From Bacteroidaceae bacterium (GTDB lineage Bacteria; Bacteroidota; Bacteroidia; Bacteroidales; Bacteroidaceae), in assembly GCA_017541025.1 (NCBI GenBank), contig JAFXZY010000023.1, forward strand, positions 1-41,331: a stretch of 41,331 nucleotides of DNA, written 5' to 3'. The notes below the pieces were generated by a model that had not been told where the DNA came from, did no database searches, and saw nothing but the letters and a program-made list of their open reading frames with translations. The position numbers and the translations under genes were made by a program. Below, one piece after another: positions 31,788 through 39,520 of this stretch; positions within the stretch are counted from its first letter, which is position 1, and each line of letters begins with the position of its first letter.

Positions 31788-33044
31788 ATGAAACGTACTC
31801 TTTTTACACTTATCGCTTTTTCCTTTTTCGCTTTCCCCGAGCTACAAGCCCGGAAGGTTACTTTCAGGGGTGCGAACCATTGCGGAATCTTTCCCAACGA
31901 GAAAAATCTCCTGAAACAATGGCCTGCCGAAGGCCCCGAGAAACTGTGGGTGGCAGATGATGCTGGAAAGGGTAACTCCAGTGCATTGGTATGCGACGGA
32001 TTTATCTATACTGCAGGTCTTACCGAGGACGAGCAGAATGAACAGCTGACCTGCTACAAACTGGACGGAACAAAGGCCTGGCAAGTCATCTATGGAAATG
32101 CATGGACGAAGTCTTATCGGGAAACCCGTTCTACTCCCATAATCGACGACAACCGTCTTTATATGGCAAGCAATACGGGCGAACTGGTCTGTCTCAATCG
32201 CGAAGACGGCAAGATTCTATGGTCCGTTAACTACTGGAAAAAATATGGACTCTCGCCCAACGACCAGGGCATCTGCGAGCATCCCTTAATCGATGGCGGT
32301 AAGATTATTGTAACAACCAGTGGTAAGGAAATCTGTATGGCGGCCTTTGATAAACTCACAGGCGAGGTGATTTGGGAGACCAAAGGCTTCGGAGACAAAG
32401 CCACCTATTGCCCTCCAAGTATCATAGAATGGAAAGGACACCGTCAGATCATAGGTGGAACAGAGGAACATATTTTTGGTGTAGATCCCCAAACAGGAAA
32501 AATGGTTTGGAACGACAGCCAGTGGATACCCGCGCCGGAAGCTAAGAAATGGCTGAATGCCATGATTAACAGCCCTGTTTTCTACAAGGGAAAGCTGCTG
32601 GTTAGCCTGGGCGACGGTCATGGTTGTACAATGTACCGGATGGCCGATGACCTCTCTTCAGCCACATTTCTTTGGAAGAATAAGGAAATCGACTTCTACA
32701 TGGGAGGAATGGTAGAGATTGGCGGAGTGGTATATGGAAGCACAGGCGACAAGCATAAATGGGCTGCCCTAGACATAGAGACGGGTAACGTCCTCTACCA
32801 CCAGCCTTGGGGCGGCGGAAAAGGGCGCGGCTCCCTCATCATGGCCGATGATATGTTCTATATGTTCGACGAACGACGCGGTACCATGGGGCTTGCCCGT
32901 ATCAATCCCGAGAAACTCGATGTGGTAAGCGAATTCCGTATTACCGACGGATCGGGTGCCTTCTTTTCTCATCCGACTATTTTCGACGGAGTTCTGTACG
33001 TACGACACGGAACTGCACTTATTGCCTATAACATCAAAAAATAA
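31788..33044 (+). CDS. Secreted PQQ-like beta-propeller (propeller 4)
   Basis: A 418-residue protein with a signal peptide (residues 1-22, 'MKRTLFTLIAFSFFAFPELQA') and no anchor, so it should be periplasmic. The mature part begins 'VTFRGANHCGIFPNEKNLLK', a W-less variant of the W..FRG start, and contains blades such as 'YKLDGTKAWQVIY', 'LNREDGKILWSVN' and 'FDKLTGEVIWETK'. It is a paralogue of the next gene, sharing 'WPAEGPEKLW'/'WPAEGPKLVF', 'DAGKG', 'DERRG' and a closely similar ending ('LYVRHGTALIAYNIKK'). The pair probably arose by tandem duplication. It starts one base after the ABC permease stop. Confidence 0.87.
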   Translation: MKRTLFTLIAFSFFAFPELQARKVTFRGANHCGIFPNEKNLLKQWPAEGPEKLWVADDAGKGNSSALVCDGFIYTAGLTEDEQNEQLTCYKLDGTKAWQVIYGNAWTKSYRETRSTPIIDDNRLYMASNTGELVCLNREDGKILWSVNYWKKYGLSPNDQGICEHPLIDGGKIIVTTSGKEICMAAFDKLTGEVIWETKGFGDKATYCPPSIIEWKGHRQIIGGTEEHIFGVDPQTGKMVWNDSQWIPAPEAKKWLNAMINSPVFYKGKLLVSLGDGHGCTMYRMADDLSSATFLWKNKEIDFYMGGMVEIGGVVYGSTGDKHKWAALDIETGNVLYHQPWGGGKGRGSLIMADDMFYMFDERRGTMGLARINPEKLDVVSEFRITDGSGAFFSHPTIFDGVLYVRHGTALIAYNIKK

Positions 33045-33074
33045 TATTATTCACCAATTAAAAACAAAACACGT

Positions 33075-34340
33075 ATGAAGAAGTTTTTTACTGTACTCCT
33101 CGGTGTATGCATATACACGGGAGCTTTTGCACAGGTTACGCCCTACGGTTGGCGTGGTCCTCAACACAATGGTTTCTATCCCGATAAGGGACTCCTGAAG
33201 GAATGGCCCGCCGAAGGACCCAAGTTGGTTTTCGAAACCAGCGATGCCGGCAAGGGCTATTCGTCACCGGTGGTGGTAGGCGATAAGATTTATCTTACAG
33301 GTATGAACGAGGATGAAACCCAGGAAGTACTGAACTGCTACAATCTGAAGGGAGAAAAGCTTTACACAGTTTCCTACGGTCAGCCTTGGAAGCAGTCTTA
33401 TCCGGACACACGTACCACACCCGCTATTATGGACGGTAAGGTCTATGTCATCAGCGGTATGGGCGAAATCGTGTGCCTCAATGCTGCTGATGGCGCCATC
33501 CTGTGGAAAGTAGACGGCGGCACAAAGTACGAACGTAAGACTGGCAACTGGGGTACTTCAGAGTGTCCGTTGGTTTACGACGATAAAGTAATCTACACCC
33601 CATGCGGTGACCAGACAACAATGGTAGCACTCAATCGCAACACCGGAGAGGAAATCTGGAAGACACGTCCTCTTAATGAGAAATCGGCCTATGTATCTCC
33701 CATTTTGATTGAGTATAAGGGTAAGCGACAGATTATTGGATCTACATCTAAGAATGTCATTGGCGTTAATCCTGACAATGGTGAGATTATGTGGACCTTC
33801 GACAACTGGGGACCCAAATACTCAGGCAAGGAAAGTCGCTGGGATAATATCGCGCCCAACTCTGCCCTCTACAAGGATGGTAAGATTTTCTTCTGTCACG
33901 GCTATGACATCAATGGTTTCCAACTTAAGTTGGCCGACGACCTTAAGAGTGTAGAAGTAACCTGGCGCACTGAGACCCTTGACACACACCACGGAGGCTA
34001 CGTCCTGGTAAATGGAAAGATCTATGGTTCCAACTGGATTAACAACAACGATGGTGCCTGGTGCTGCCTCGATTGGGAGACTGGTAAGACCGATTATGAG
34101 GAGAAATGGTCGGAGGGAGCCGGCAAGGGTTCCATCATCGCAGCCGACAATAAGCTGTTCATCTACGACGAGCGTCGCGGATTTGTCGGCATGGTAAATC
34201 CAACGCCTGAGAAGTTCGATGTTGTAAGCAAGTTCCGCGTAGCGAAGGGTAGTGGTCCGTACTGGTCGCACATGGCTATTGATAAAGGCATCCTTTACCT
34301 TCGTCACGGCGAATACTTTGCTGCCTATAAGATAAAGTAA
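33075..34340 (+). CDS. Secreted PQQ-like beta-propeller (propeller 5)
   Basis: A 421-residue periplasmic protein with a signal peptide (1-20, 'MKKFFTVLLGVCIYTGAFAQ'). It opens with 'YGWRGPQHNGFYPDKGLLKE', and its blades include 'YNLKGEKLYTVSY', 'LNAADGAILWKVD' and 'LNRNTGEEIWKTR'. It is the tandem paralogue of propeller 4 and ends 'GILYLRHGEYFAAYKIK'. It is the last plus-strand gene of the cluster. The 30-base gap before it carries no -7 box that I can see. Codon use is a little more biased to common codons than in neighbours, which hints at higher expression. Confidence 0.87.
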   Translation: MKKFFTVLLGVCIYTGAFAQVTPYGWRGPQHNGFYPDKGLLKEWPAEGPKLVFETSDAGKGYSSPVVVGDKIYLTGMNEDETQEVLNCYNLKGEKLYTVSYGQPWKQSYPDTRTTPAIMDGKVYVISGMGEIVCLNAADGAILWKVDGGTKYERKTGNWGTSECPLVYDDKVIYTPCGDQTTMVALNRNTGEEIWKTRPLNEKSAYVSPILIEYKGKRQIIGSTSKNVIGVNPDNGEIMWTFDNWGPKYSGKESRWDNIAPNSALYKDGKIFFCHGYDINGFQLKLADDLKSVEVTWRTETLDTHHGGYVLVNGKIYGSNWINNNDGAWCCLDWETGKTDYEEKWSEGAGKGSIIAADNKLFIYDERRGFVGMVNPTPEKFDVVSKFRVAKGSGPYWSHMAIDKGILYLRHGEYFAAYKIK

Positions 34341-34344
34341 CTGA

Positions 34345-34375
34345 TGTTAAGAAGTTAAGAAGTTAAGAAGTTAAG
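34345..34375. repeat. Short tandem repeat after the cluster
   Basis: Three to four units of 'aagaagtt' follow the last propeller gene. The space to 34420 between convergent genes shows no strong hairpin plus T-run, so I cannot place a terminator. Confidence 0.75.
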
Positions 34376-34420
34376 CCGATAGTTAACTCTGACAACTTCA
34401 GAAACTTCAGTAAGTTTGTC

Positions 34421-34909
34421 TTAGAAGAGAGAGGCTGCAAGAGAGTACAGGTAACTGCCGAAAGTGATGAGTGCCCATATCATCAGGACGATGAGCAGAA
34501 TGAGGACAATCAGGACAATGGCTGATTGCCAGGCCCGTCGGTTCACCTGCCTGATGACGAATTCGTCTCCATCTACGAAGCCCTGAATCATCTGCATGTT
34601 TTGGACGTTGGCGCGATAGAAGAAGTCTATAACATCGCCGACAAAGAAAGGTATCATGCCCATCAGCATGTCGCGGAGGGCATTGTTCAGTACTGCCAGT
34701 GTGAGCGGAATACTCCTGAGTACACACAACGAGAAATAGACGAACGGCACGACGCAGAGTAGCGCTATGGCATCACCCCAGCCGGGGATGATGCCAATAA
34801 GCGCATCCAGATAGTAGCGGTCCATGTAGCGCGTCAGAAATCCCATGGTGCGATAGACCTTGTTGGCCATCAGCAGCCTACGCCGTACTTCCCGTTCGAC
34901 TTTGTTCAT
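34421..34909 (-). CDS. DUF4112 membrane protein
   Basis: A 162-residue inner-membrane protein. The segment 'YLDALIGIIPGWGDAIALL' is the signature of DUF4112, followed by 'LRDMLMGMIPFFVGDVIDFFYRA', and one long helix near the end ('AIVLIVLILLIVLMIWALITF'). The family is widespread and of unknown function. It starts six bases after the alpha/beta hydrolase stop, so it is the last gene of the minus-strand unit. Confidence 0.9.
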   Translation of the reverse strand: MNKVEREVRRRLLMANKVYRTMGFLTRYMDRYYLDALIGIIPGWGDAIALLCVVPFVYFSLCVLRSIPLTLAVLNNALRDMLMGMIPFFVGDVIDFFYRANVQNMQMIQGFVDGDEFVIRQVNRRAWQSAIVLIVLILLIVLMIWALITFGSYLYSLAASLF

Positions 34910-34915
34910 TTATTG

Positions 34916-36070
34916 TTATTTTAGGTTCTTTGCGAAGAACTCAGCTAAGGTGTCCCAGGGAATCATGTTCTTGGGCTGACCCTTGCCGGCTTTTTCCTCA
35001 TAACCACCGTCATAAAGGTCGCAGTGGGTCGCGTCAGGAATAATGAACAGTTGCTTGTTCTCGGGGTTGGGATTGGGCTCGCCAACAAACTTGTAGCCCT
35101 CTGCCTTACCATCCACCATATAGTGATAGGCAGCCTCACCAAAATAGCGCGAGTGGGCATCGGCACCGTGCATCACGAGAACAGCAGAGCGTATTTCGTT
35201 GATGTAATAGAGGAAGCGGCTGTTAGCGTATGCCTGTGTACCGATAACGCGCCAGCCGTCGTTAGAGTTGCCCGAGCGCTTGTGATAACCACGTGGCGTT
35301 TTGTAGTAATCATAGTAGTCGTGAACGAAGTTTGGTGCCTGTGGAGGTACAGTGTCCAGCACACCGCCAGCCATGGCATTGGGGTCGGCGAGACGCTGCT
35401 TCGAGAGGTTCTCGCGGTTCTTATGACGTGCCTCTTCTACGTCGAAAGCATCGTTGTAGTCGTTACCGCTTACGCGAGTCATATCATACATTGTAGATGC
35501 TACCGTAGCTTTGATGCGTGTATCGGCAGCGGCAGCATTCAGCGCTATGCCTCCCCAACCGCAGATGCCGATGATTCCAATCTTCTCGGCATCCACATTG
35601 TCCTGCTTCGACAGAAAATCGACGGCAGCCATGAAGTCCTCAGTGTTGATGTCGGGTGAAGCCGTGCGACGCGGTTCACCACTGCTCTCACCCGTATAAG
35701 AAGGGTCAAAGGCCAGTGCCACGAAACCACTCTCTGCCATCTTCATGGCATAGAGTCCGCTGCATTGCTCTTTTACGGCTCCGAAAGGACCAGAGACAGC
35801 GATAGCCGGAAGTTTTTTTACTCCTTTAACTTCTTTAACTTCTCTAACTTCTTTCGGAGTATAAAGGTCAGCGGCAAGTGTCAGTCCATACTGTGTCTTA
35901 AACGTCACCTTCTTGTGGCTCACCTTCTCACTCAGCGGGAACACCTTGTCCCACTCCTGTGTCAATTCCAACTTCTCGTCCATATCGTTATTAGTACTTT
36001 GTTTGTTACTGTTTGTGCAGCCTGCCAGTATCGTGCCCAGCAGTATTGCGGCTAATATAGTTTTTTTCAT
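34916..36070 (-). CDS. Alpha/beta hydrolase lipoprotein with a cysteine nucleophile
   Basis: A 384-residue hydrolase with a lipoprotein signal (LAGC, C18). The oxyanion region 'AVSGPFGAVKEQCSGL' and 'ALAFDPSYTGESSGEPR' are as in YcjY/dienelactone-hydrolase relatives. The nucleophile elbow reads 'GICGWGG', with C170 where most hydrolases have serine, as in dienelactone hydrolases; 'DATHCDLYD' near the end supplies the histidine. It should act on small esters or lactones in the envelope. Residues 73-86 ('KEVREVKEVKGVKK') are encoded by a dispersed repeat at 35813-35855. It overlaps the flavin reductase gene by four bases. Confidence 0.88.
   Translation of the reverse strand: MKKTILAAILLGTILAGCTNSNKQSTNNDMDEKLELTQEWDKVFPLSEKVSHKKVTFKTQYGLTLAADLYTPKEVREVKEVKGVKKLPAIAVSGPFGAVKEQCSGLYAMKMAESGFVALAFDPSYTGESSGEPRRTASPDINTEDFMAAVDFLSKQDNVDAEKIGIIGICGWGGIALNAAAADTRIKATVASTMYDMTRVSGNDYNDAFDVEEARHKNRENLSKQRLADPNAMAGGVLDTVPPQAPNFVHDYYDYYKTPRGYHKRSGNSNDGWRVIGTQAYANSRFLYYINEIRSAVLVMHGADAHSRYFGEAAYHYMVDGKAEGYKFVGEPNPNPENKQLFIIPDATHCDLYDGGYEEKAGKGQPKNMIPWDTLAEFFAKNLK
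35813..35855. repeat. In-frame tandem repeat in the alpha/beta hydrolase
   Basis: Four units of 'cttctttaa'/'cttctctaa' encode a charged 'EVKEVKGVKK' loop just before the core strand. Similar 'gttaagaa' units lie at 34345-34375. Confidence 0.8.
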
Positions 36071-36603
36071 ATCTTCTTTCCTAATTCAAATGCATCTTGC
36101 AGTTTGGGGTTTCCTTCTATCTCGCGAGCATCATTCACGCCTCCGCAGAAAAGTGTGCCTGCCAGACGGCTCTTGGGATAGCAGTCTGTCCAACCCTTCA
36201 GGCCGGCTTCTGCTCTCGTCGAAGTATCCTCCTCATCTTCCGCTGCTGTTGACAGCATATAGACATCACGGAACTGATAGTCCATGGGATACATCGCATT
36301 CATGCGGTCTATGAGGGTCTTCATCTGACCGCTCATCTCGTAATAGTAGATAGGTGTTGCCCAGCATACTACATCAGCCTTCAACACCTTGTCCATGATG
36401 TCGTTCACATCGTCGTTAATGACACAGCGGCCTAACTTTTGACAACCCATACAGCCCTTACAGAACTGAATGTTCTTACCAACAAGAGAAATCTTCTCAA
36501 CATCGTTTCCGGCAGCCTTTGCTCCTTCAATAAACTGATCAGCAAGCATGTCGCTGTTTGAACCCCTTCTGAGGCTCGTAGAAATAACAATTACCTTTTT
36601 CAT
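36067..36603 (-). CDS. Flavodoxin-like NAD(P)H:FMN reductase
   Basis: A 178-residue flavoprotein. The N-terminal 'MKKVIVISTSLRRGSNSDML' is the FMN phosphate loop of the flavodoxin-like reductase family, followed by 'FCKGCMGCQKLGRC', the iron-sulfur-flavoprotein-like cysteine stretch, and 'VVCWATPIYYYEMSGQMKTLIDRM'-type FMN ring contacts. It reduces quinones, nitro compounds or iron-sulfur partners in this family; the substrate is unknown. It overlaps the hydrolase gene, and a decayed second flavodoxin gene lies 14 bases upstream. Confidence 0.87.
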   Translation of the reverse strand: MKKVIVISTSLRRGSNSDMLADQFIEGAKAAGNDVEKISLVGKNIQFCKGCMGCQKLGRCVINDDVNDIMDKVLKADVVCWATPIYYYEMSGQMKTLIDRMNAMYPMDYQFRDVYMLSTAAEDEEDTSTRAEAGLKGWTDCYPKSRLAGTLFCGGVNDAREIEGNPKLQDAFELGKKI

Positions 36604-36616
36604 ATTGTTTTCTGAT

Positions 36617-36726
36617 TTATCTGATAAAGTTCATGCCTTGCCACTCTTCGCGTTCAGGGTAATCGATAATGCAGTAAAAGTGTTGCCATTCTTGTTGGCA
36701 CTGCCGTTTAATAATAATGCTTTCAT
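36617..36726 (-). pseudogene. Fusion scar: flavodoxin N-terminus joined to an unrelated C-terminus
   Basis: From ATG 36726 the frame reads 'MKALLLNGSANKNGNT', clearly the start of a flavodoxin-family protein and nearly identical in form to the intact one at 40195. After about 16-20 residues it loses sense and stops at 36631. A second frame through the same DNA reads 'HFYCIIDYPEREEWQGMNF' and ends with TAA at 36617, 14 bases before the reductase start, exactly where the end of a real gene would be. The simplest reading is a deletion that joined the front of one gene to the tail of another in different frames. I do not recognise the tail family. Confidence 0.65.
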
Positions 36727-36736
36727 ATGATATATA

Positions 36737-37453
36737 TTAACAGAATTCAATAATTGCACTTACTTCTTCGCCTATAGACAGAGAGATAATAATCACGTTG
36801 TCGTGTCTGTAGATGGTAGGGATGAGCATGTCGCCAAGTTTTGCAGCCATCCGGTATTCTACCCGAAGACCAGCTACGACGAAATCCTCCGGCAACAGTT
36901 CCATTGCCATGCGGACATAGTTGGCATTGTTCATGTGCTTGTTGTAGTCGATGTCGGCACGGAGCACCTTGATTGGTTCAATAATCTCACCGCCATCTTT
37001 AGGCAGAATGATGCGTCGGTCCTTATAGTTCATTTCCAACTGAGGCTCCAGTTTCATGGATTGTATGGTTGCATCATCTACACGTTTCAGTTTGCCAGCC
37101 GCCTTATCGACGAATGCTCCCATGCTCCATGTCTTATAGCAAGGCTTGCCCTGGGCATCATAAATAAAGGTATTGCGGAATCCGAACATAGGCTTCATGC
37201 CATAGACGGAGGTAGTCACCGTCAGTTCCTCCTTGTATTCCGGCACCCTGACTATTTCCACCTGGCGTGTTGCTAACAGCTGTGCCATGTTCTGCTCTGT
37301 AAAGTACTGCTTCACTCCAGGCTCTGAGTCAATCCACATCTCAGAGCAGTCTTGCATCATCTGTAGGGCGGAAAAGAGTTTCAGCCGTCCCTCGCTGTCA
37401 CAGGCGCTTGTCGTTACTTTGTATTTTAAACTGTACATGTTATTTTTATTCAT
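36737..37453 (-). CDS. Acyl-ACP thioesterase (FatA/FatB type)
   Basis: A 238-residue double hot-dog enzyme that releases fatty acids from acyl carrier protein. The second hot-dog has the active-site motif D169-Y-N171-K-H173-M-N175-N176 ('DYNKHMNNANYV') followed by 'LRVEYRMAAKLGD', as in plant and bacterial FatA. The first half includes 'MYSLKYKVTTSACDSEGRLK' and 'WSMGAFVDKAAGKLKRVDD'. The start is ATG 37453, five bases after the upstream gene; the longer frame reads back through that gene in antisense to sense and is rejected. It is part of the minus-strand unit begun at 38246-38253. A reading as a simple 4-hydroxybenzoyl-CoA thioesterase is less likely given the length. Confidence 0.9.
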   Translation of the reverse strand: MNKNNMYSLKYKVTTSACDSEGRLKLFSALQMMQDCSEMWIDSEPGVKQYFTEQNMAQLLATRQVEIVRVPEYKEELTVTTSVYGMKPMFGFRNTFIYDAQGKPCYKTWSMGAFVDKAAGKLKRVDDATIQSMKLEPQLEMNYKDRRIILPKDGGEIIEPIKVLRADIDYNKHMNNANYVRMAMELLPEDFVVAGLRVEYRMAAKLGDMLIPTIYRHDNVIIISLSIGEEVSAIIEFC

Positions 37454-37458
37454 TGTCT

Positions 37459-38205
37459 TTATAACGTCATCACACGTTTCATCTCCAGATTCTCGTAACC
37501 CTCGGGACAGTGGGTGGAGAGATATACTGTAGGATTGTCCTTGATGAACTGGCGCACGCGGTCGAGTGTCTGGCGGGCAGCAGCCTTGTCCTCGAATACA
37601 ATGCTCAGTTTGTTTGCCTTCAAAGCGGCATCGCAATAAGTCACGTCGCCGTGGAACATATAGAACAGTCCGTCGCTCTCAGCAATGATGATGCTATTGC
37701 CTTTGGTGTGCCCCTTTGCTTCGATAAACCAGATGCCATCGGCTATCTTTTGGGCATGTGGGAAGTTCATGTACGACTCACCATATTGAGCACGGATGAC
37801 GTTGTCACCCTCCAGCTTCATGGCATCGGCATCCTCCGGACCTATATAGATTTTTGCATTCGGGAATTCGCTGATGCAGTCGCTGTGGTCGGGATGCTTG
37901 TGGGTGATGAGAATCTTCGTCACCTGCTCTGGCTTGTAACCAGTGGCTGCAAAAGCGTCCATGTAGTTAGCCACCTTCTCGCCCATGTAGAGTGGGGCGC
38001 CCAACTTTTTGGCAGGGACTGGAAAACTGGCTTTGAATCCTGTGTCGATAAGGATTACCTCGCTACCTGTGTCGATGAGGAAGTTCTGAAGACTGCTGCG
38101 GTAGATAATCTGTTCGTCGAAATTCTCTTTGCCTGCTTCACCACCGAAGGCAAACGGCTGGTTCATGAAACCACCGTCAAACATGCGGATTGCCATAATT
38201 TTCAT
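37459..38205 (-). CDS. Metallo-beta-lactamase-fold hydrolase
   Basis: A 248-residue metal-dependent hydrolase of the lactonase/glyoxalase II type. The metal motif H102-K-H104-P-D106-H107 is intact in 'THKHPDHSD', with further ligands in 'KGHTKGN' and 'FHGDVTYCD' and a final 'STHCPEG'. The start is ATG 38205 because the promoter -7 box is at 38246-38253, which rules out the ATG at 38268. The opening 'MAIRMFDGGFMNQPFAFGG' resembles N-acyl-homoserine-lactone lactonase relatives, but the substrate cannot be told. Confidence 0.9.
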   Translation of the reverse strand: MKIMAIRMFDGGFMNQPFAFGGEAGKENFDEQIIYRSSLQNFLIDTGSEVILIDTGFKASFPVPAKKLGAPLYMGEKVANYMDAFAATGYKPEQVTKILITHKHPDHSDCISEFPNAKIYIGPEDADAMKLEGDNVIRAQYGESYMNFPHAQKIADGIWFIEAKGHTKGNSIIIAESDGLFYMFHGDVTYCDAALKANKLSIVFEDKAAARQTLDRVRQFIKDNPTVYLSTHCPEGYENLEMKRVMTL

Positions 38206-38245
38206 AATCGTTTCGTTTATTAGTTGGTTTATAGGATGTTTTCTG

Positions 38246-38253
38246 CAAATATA
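38246..38253 (-). promoter_or_regulatory. Promoter for the minus-strand operon (TATATTTG)
   Basis: On the minus strand the bases read TATATTTG, an exact -7 match, about 40 bases before ATG 38205. It would drive the metallo-hydrolase, thioesterase, reductase, hydrolase and DUF4112 genes. Confidence 0.65.
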
Positions 38254-38303
38254 AAGAAAAAGTCTCAATATACAATCAATTTTCCTGGAGGCTTTTTCTT
38301 TTT

Positions 38304-38528
38304 TTAGGATTTATTTTGAATTCTCCGATAAAAGCAATGACGTTTTGGGAAATAGATTTCCTTCGCAAAGTGGTCTTCATGGAAGTGGCAGGAGAAGACA
38401 TACATGGGTTTCTCGCTCCGCAGCACACTATCCATCACGCCGCTTGGATCCATCCAGTAATCAAAGACCAGGATAGACTGCTCCGTTTCAAGCACAAACC
38501 CGCTATGGTAGATATATGTCAGTTTCAT
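38304..38528 (-). pseudogene. Truncated metallo-beta-lactamase-fold gene
   Basis: The 74-residue frame begins like a full UlaG-type metallo-hydrolase ('MKLTYIYHSGFVLETEQSIL', 'DYW') and reaches its first metal motif 'SCHFHEDHF', then continues briefly as 'EIYFPKRHCFYRR' and stops. Complete members need at least 200 residues and more metal ligands, so this is a 3'-truncated remnant. What follows (38246-38303) is promoter and A/T-rich sequence with no continuation in another frame that I can find. Confidence 0.75.
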
Positions 38529-38580
38529 GTAGTACGTGTTCCGTTTTTCAACTCCTACCTCAATGCCTAGGGGGAAAGGT

Positions 38581-39474
38581 TCACTTTCTCCATCGTTTCA
38601 GCATCGGGAAGAAACCGTGCATCATCTGCTTGTATTCATCTTTGGTCAACGGCTTGGGCATCTGCTTGTTCACCTCATCTACGAACTGCGAACAATGCTC
38701 AATCATCTCATCCATCGTACAGTTCTGTAAGAACCGACCGTCATGATAGCAGTACTGACAGTAGTCGAAGTTTGTACTGCCATCAGCGTTAGTGCCGCAG
38801 TTTTCTTTCTTCGTGAGAGGCATTCCGCAGCTTTGGCAGAACTGAGGAAGTTGTCCTGGTTGCAGGATTTTCTCTTTTTGTGGGAAGGTAGCTTCATAAG
38901 CTTCAAATGCCTCCGGTTGCTCGTCAGCCACGAAATAACCCTTTGGCGGGCAATAGGTTCCCTCACGATCTCCCCAATAGCCAGGAATCAACTCCTGGGC
39001 AAGGAAATACGGCACTTCAGAATCTCTCGGTTCTGCGTGATAGTGAATCTTCATTTTGCTGGCCAAGTCGAAGCCTGCATGACTATAGAACTCTATGTTA
39101 CCTTCCATCTGTAACAAGCCAATGCCCATTTCCTTGGCCTTCTCCAAGGCATACTTCAGCAACTTGAGCCCATAGCCTTTGCGCTTGTAGTCGGGATGGA
39201 TGCTGATGGGGCCGAATGTCCATGAAGGGAAGTGGCTACCATCATCAAGAATGATCTCAGCCTTGGAGAACATCACATGGCCGATAATCTTACCTTCCTC
39301 CTCCATCACCAAGTCGAGTTCAGGAATAAAGTCAGGGCTCGTTCTATAACGATTGAGCACGAAATGTTCTGTGCACCCTGGGCGATACACATTCCAAAAT
39401 GCCTCGCGCGTAAGGTTCTCCACCTCACGATAATCTTTTGGTTTTTCTATTCTTATGTCCATTGTTTCAGTCAC
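38581..39474 (-). CDS. GNAT acetyltransferase fused to a zinc ribbon
   Basis: A 297-residue protein. Residues 1-175 form a GNAT domain with acetyl-CoA loop 'HPDYKRKGYGLKLL' (K97..G100.G102) and 'NIEFYSHAGFDLASK'. Residues 205-297 hold a putative zinc-ribbon domain with C213, C216, C226, C239, C242 ('FCQSCGMPLTKKENCG', 'FDYCQYCYHDGRF') and a helical tail. The zinc ribbon often stands alone in Bacteroidales proteins; here it is joined to an acetyltransferase. ATG 39462 is an equally possible start. Substrate unknown. Confidence 0.88.
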   Translation of the reverse strand: MTETMDIRIEKPKDYREVENLTREAFWNVYRPGCTEHFVLNRYRTSPDFIPELDLVMEEEGKIIGHVMFSKAEIILDDGSHFPSWTFGPISIHPDYKRKGYGLKLLKYALEKAKEMGIGLLQMEGNIEFYSHAGFDLASKMKIHYHAEPRDSEVPYFLAQELIPGYWGDREGTYCPPKGYFVADEQPEAFEAYEATFPQKEKILQPGQLPQFCQSCGMPLTKKENCGTNADGSTNFDYCQYCYHDGRFLQNCTMDEMIEHCSQFVDEVNKQMPKPLTKDEYKQMMHGFFPMLKRWRK

Positions 39475-39520
39475 TTGAGATTCACTTCCGAATCAAGCCC
39501 ACAAAAGGCGATCTGTCTGT

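Noticed and set aside
12668-34340. PQQ biosynthesis and PQQ-dependent alcohol dehydrogenases
   Set aside because: No PqqA precursor, PqqB, C or D is visible, and the propellers are shorter than dehydrogenases; the name PQQ-like refers only to the fold.
34341-34420. Terminator between the convergent units
   Set aside because: Only short tandem repeats are seen; no G/C-rich stem followed by T-run in either direction.
37454-37636. 61-residue N-terminal extension of the acyl-ACP thioesterase
   Set aside because: It overlaps the metallo-hydrolase gene almost entirely and lacks similarity to the family; ATG 37453 sits five bases after that gene's stop.
37510-38223. 237-codon plus-strand open frame opposite the metallo-hydrolase
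   Set aside because: It is the antisense shadow of a gene with an intact HxHxDH motif and has no recognisable features.
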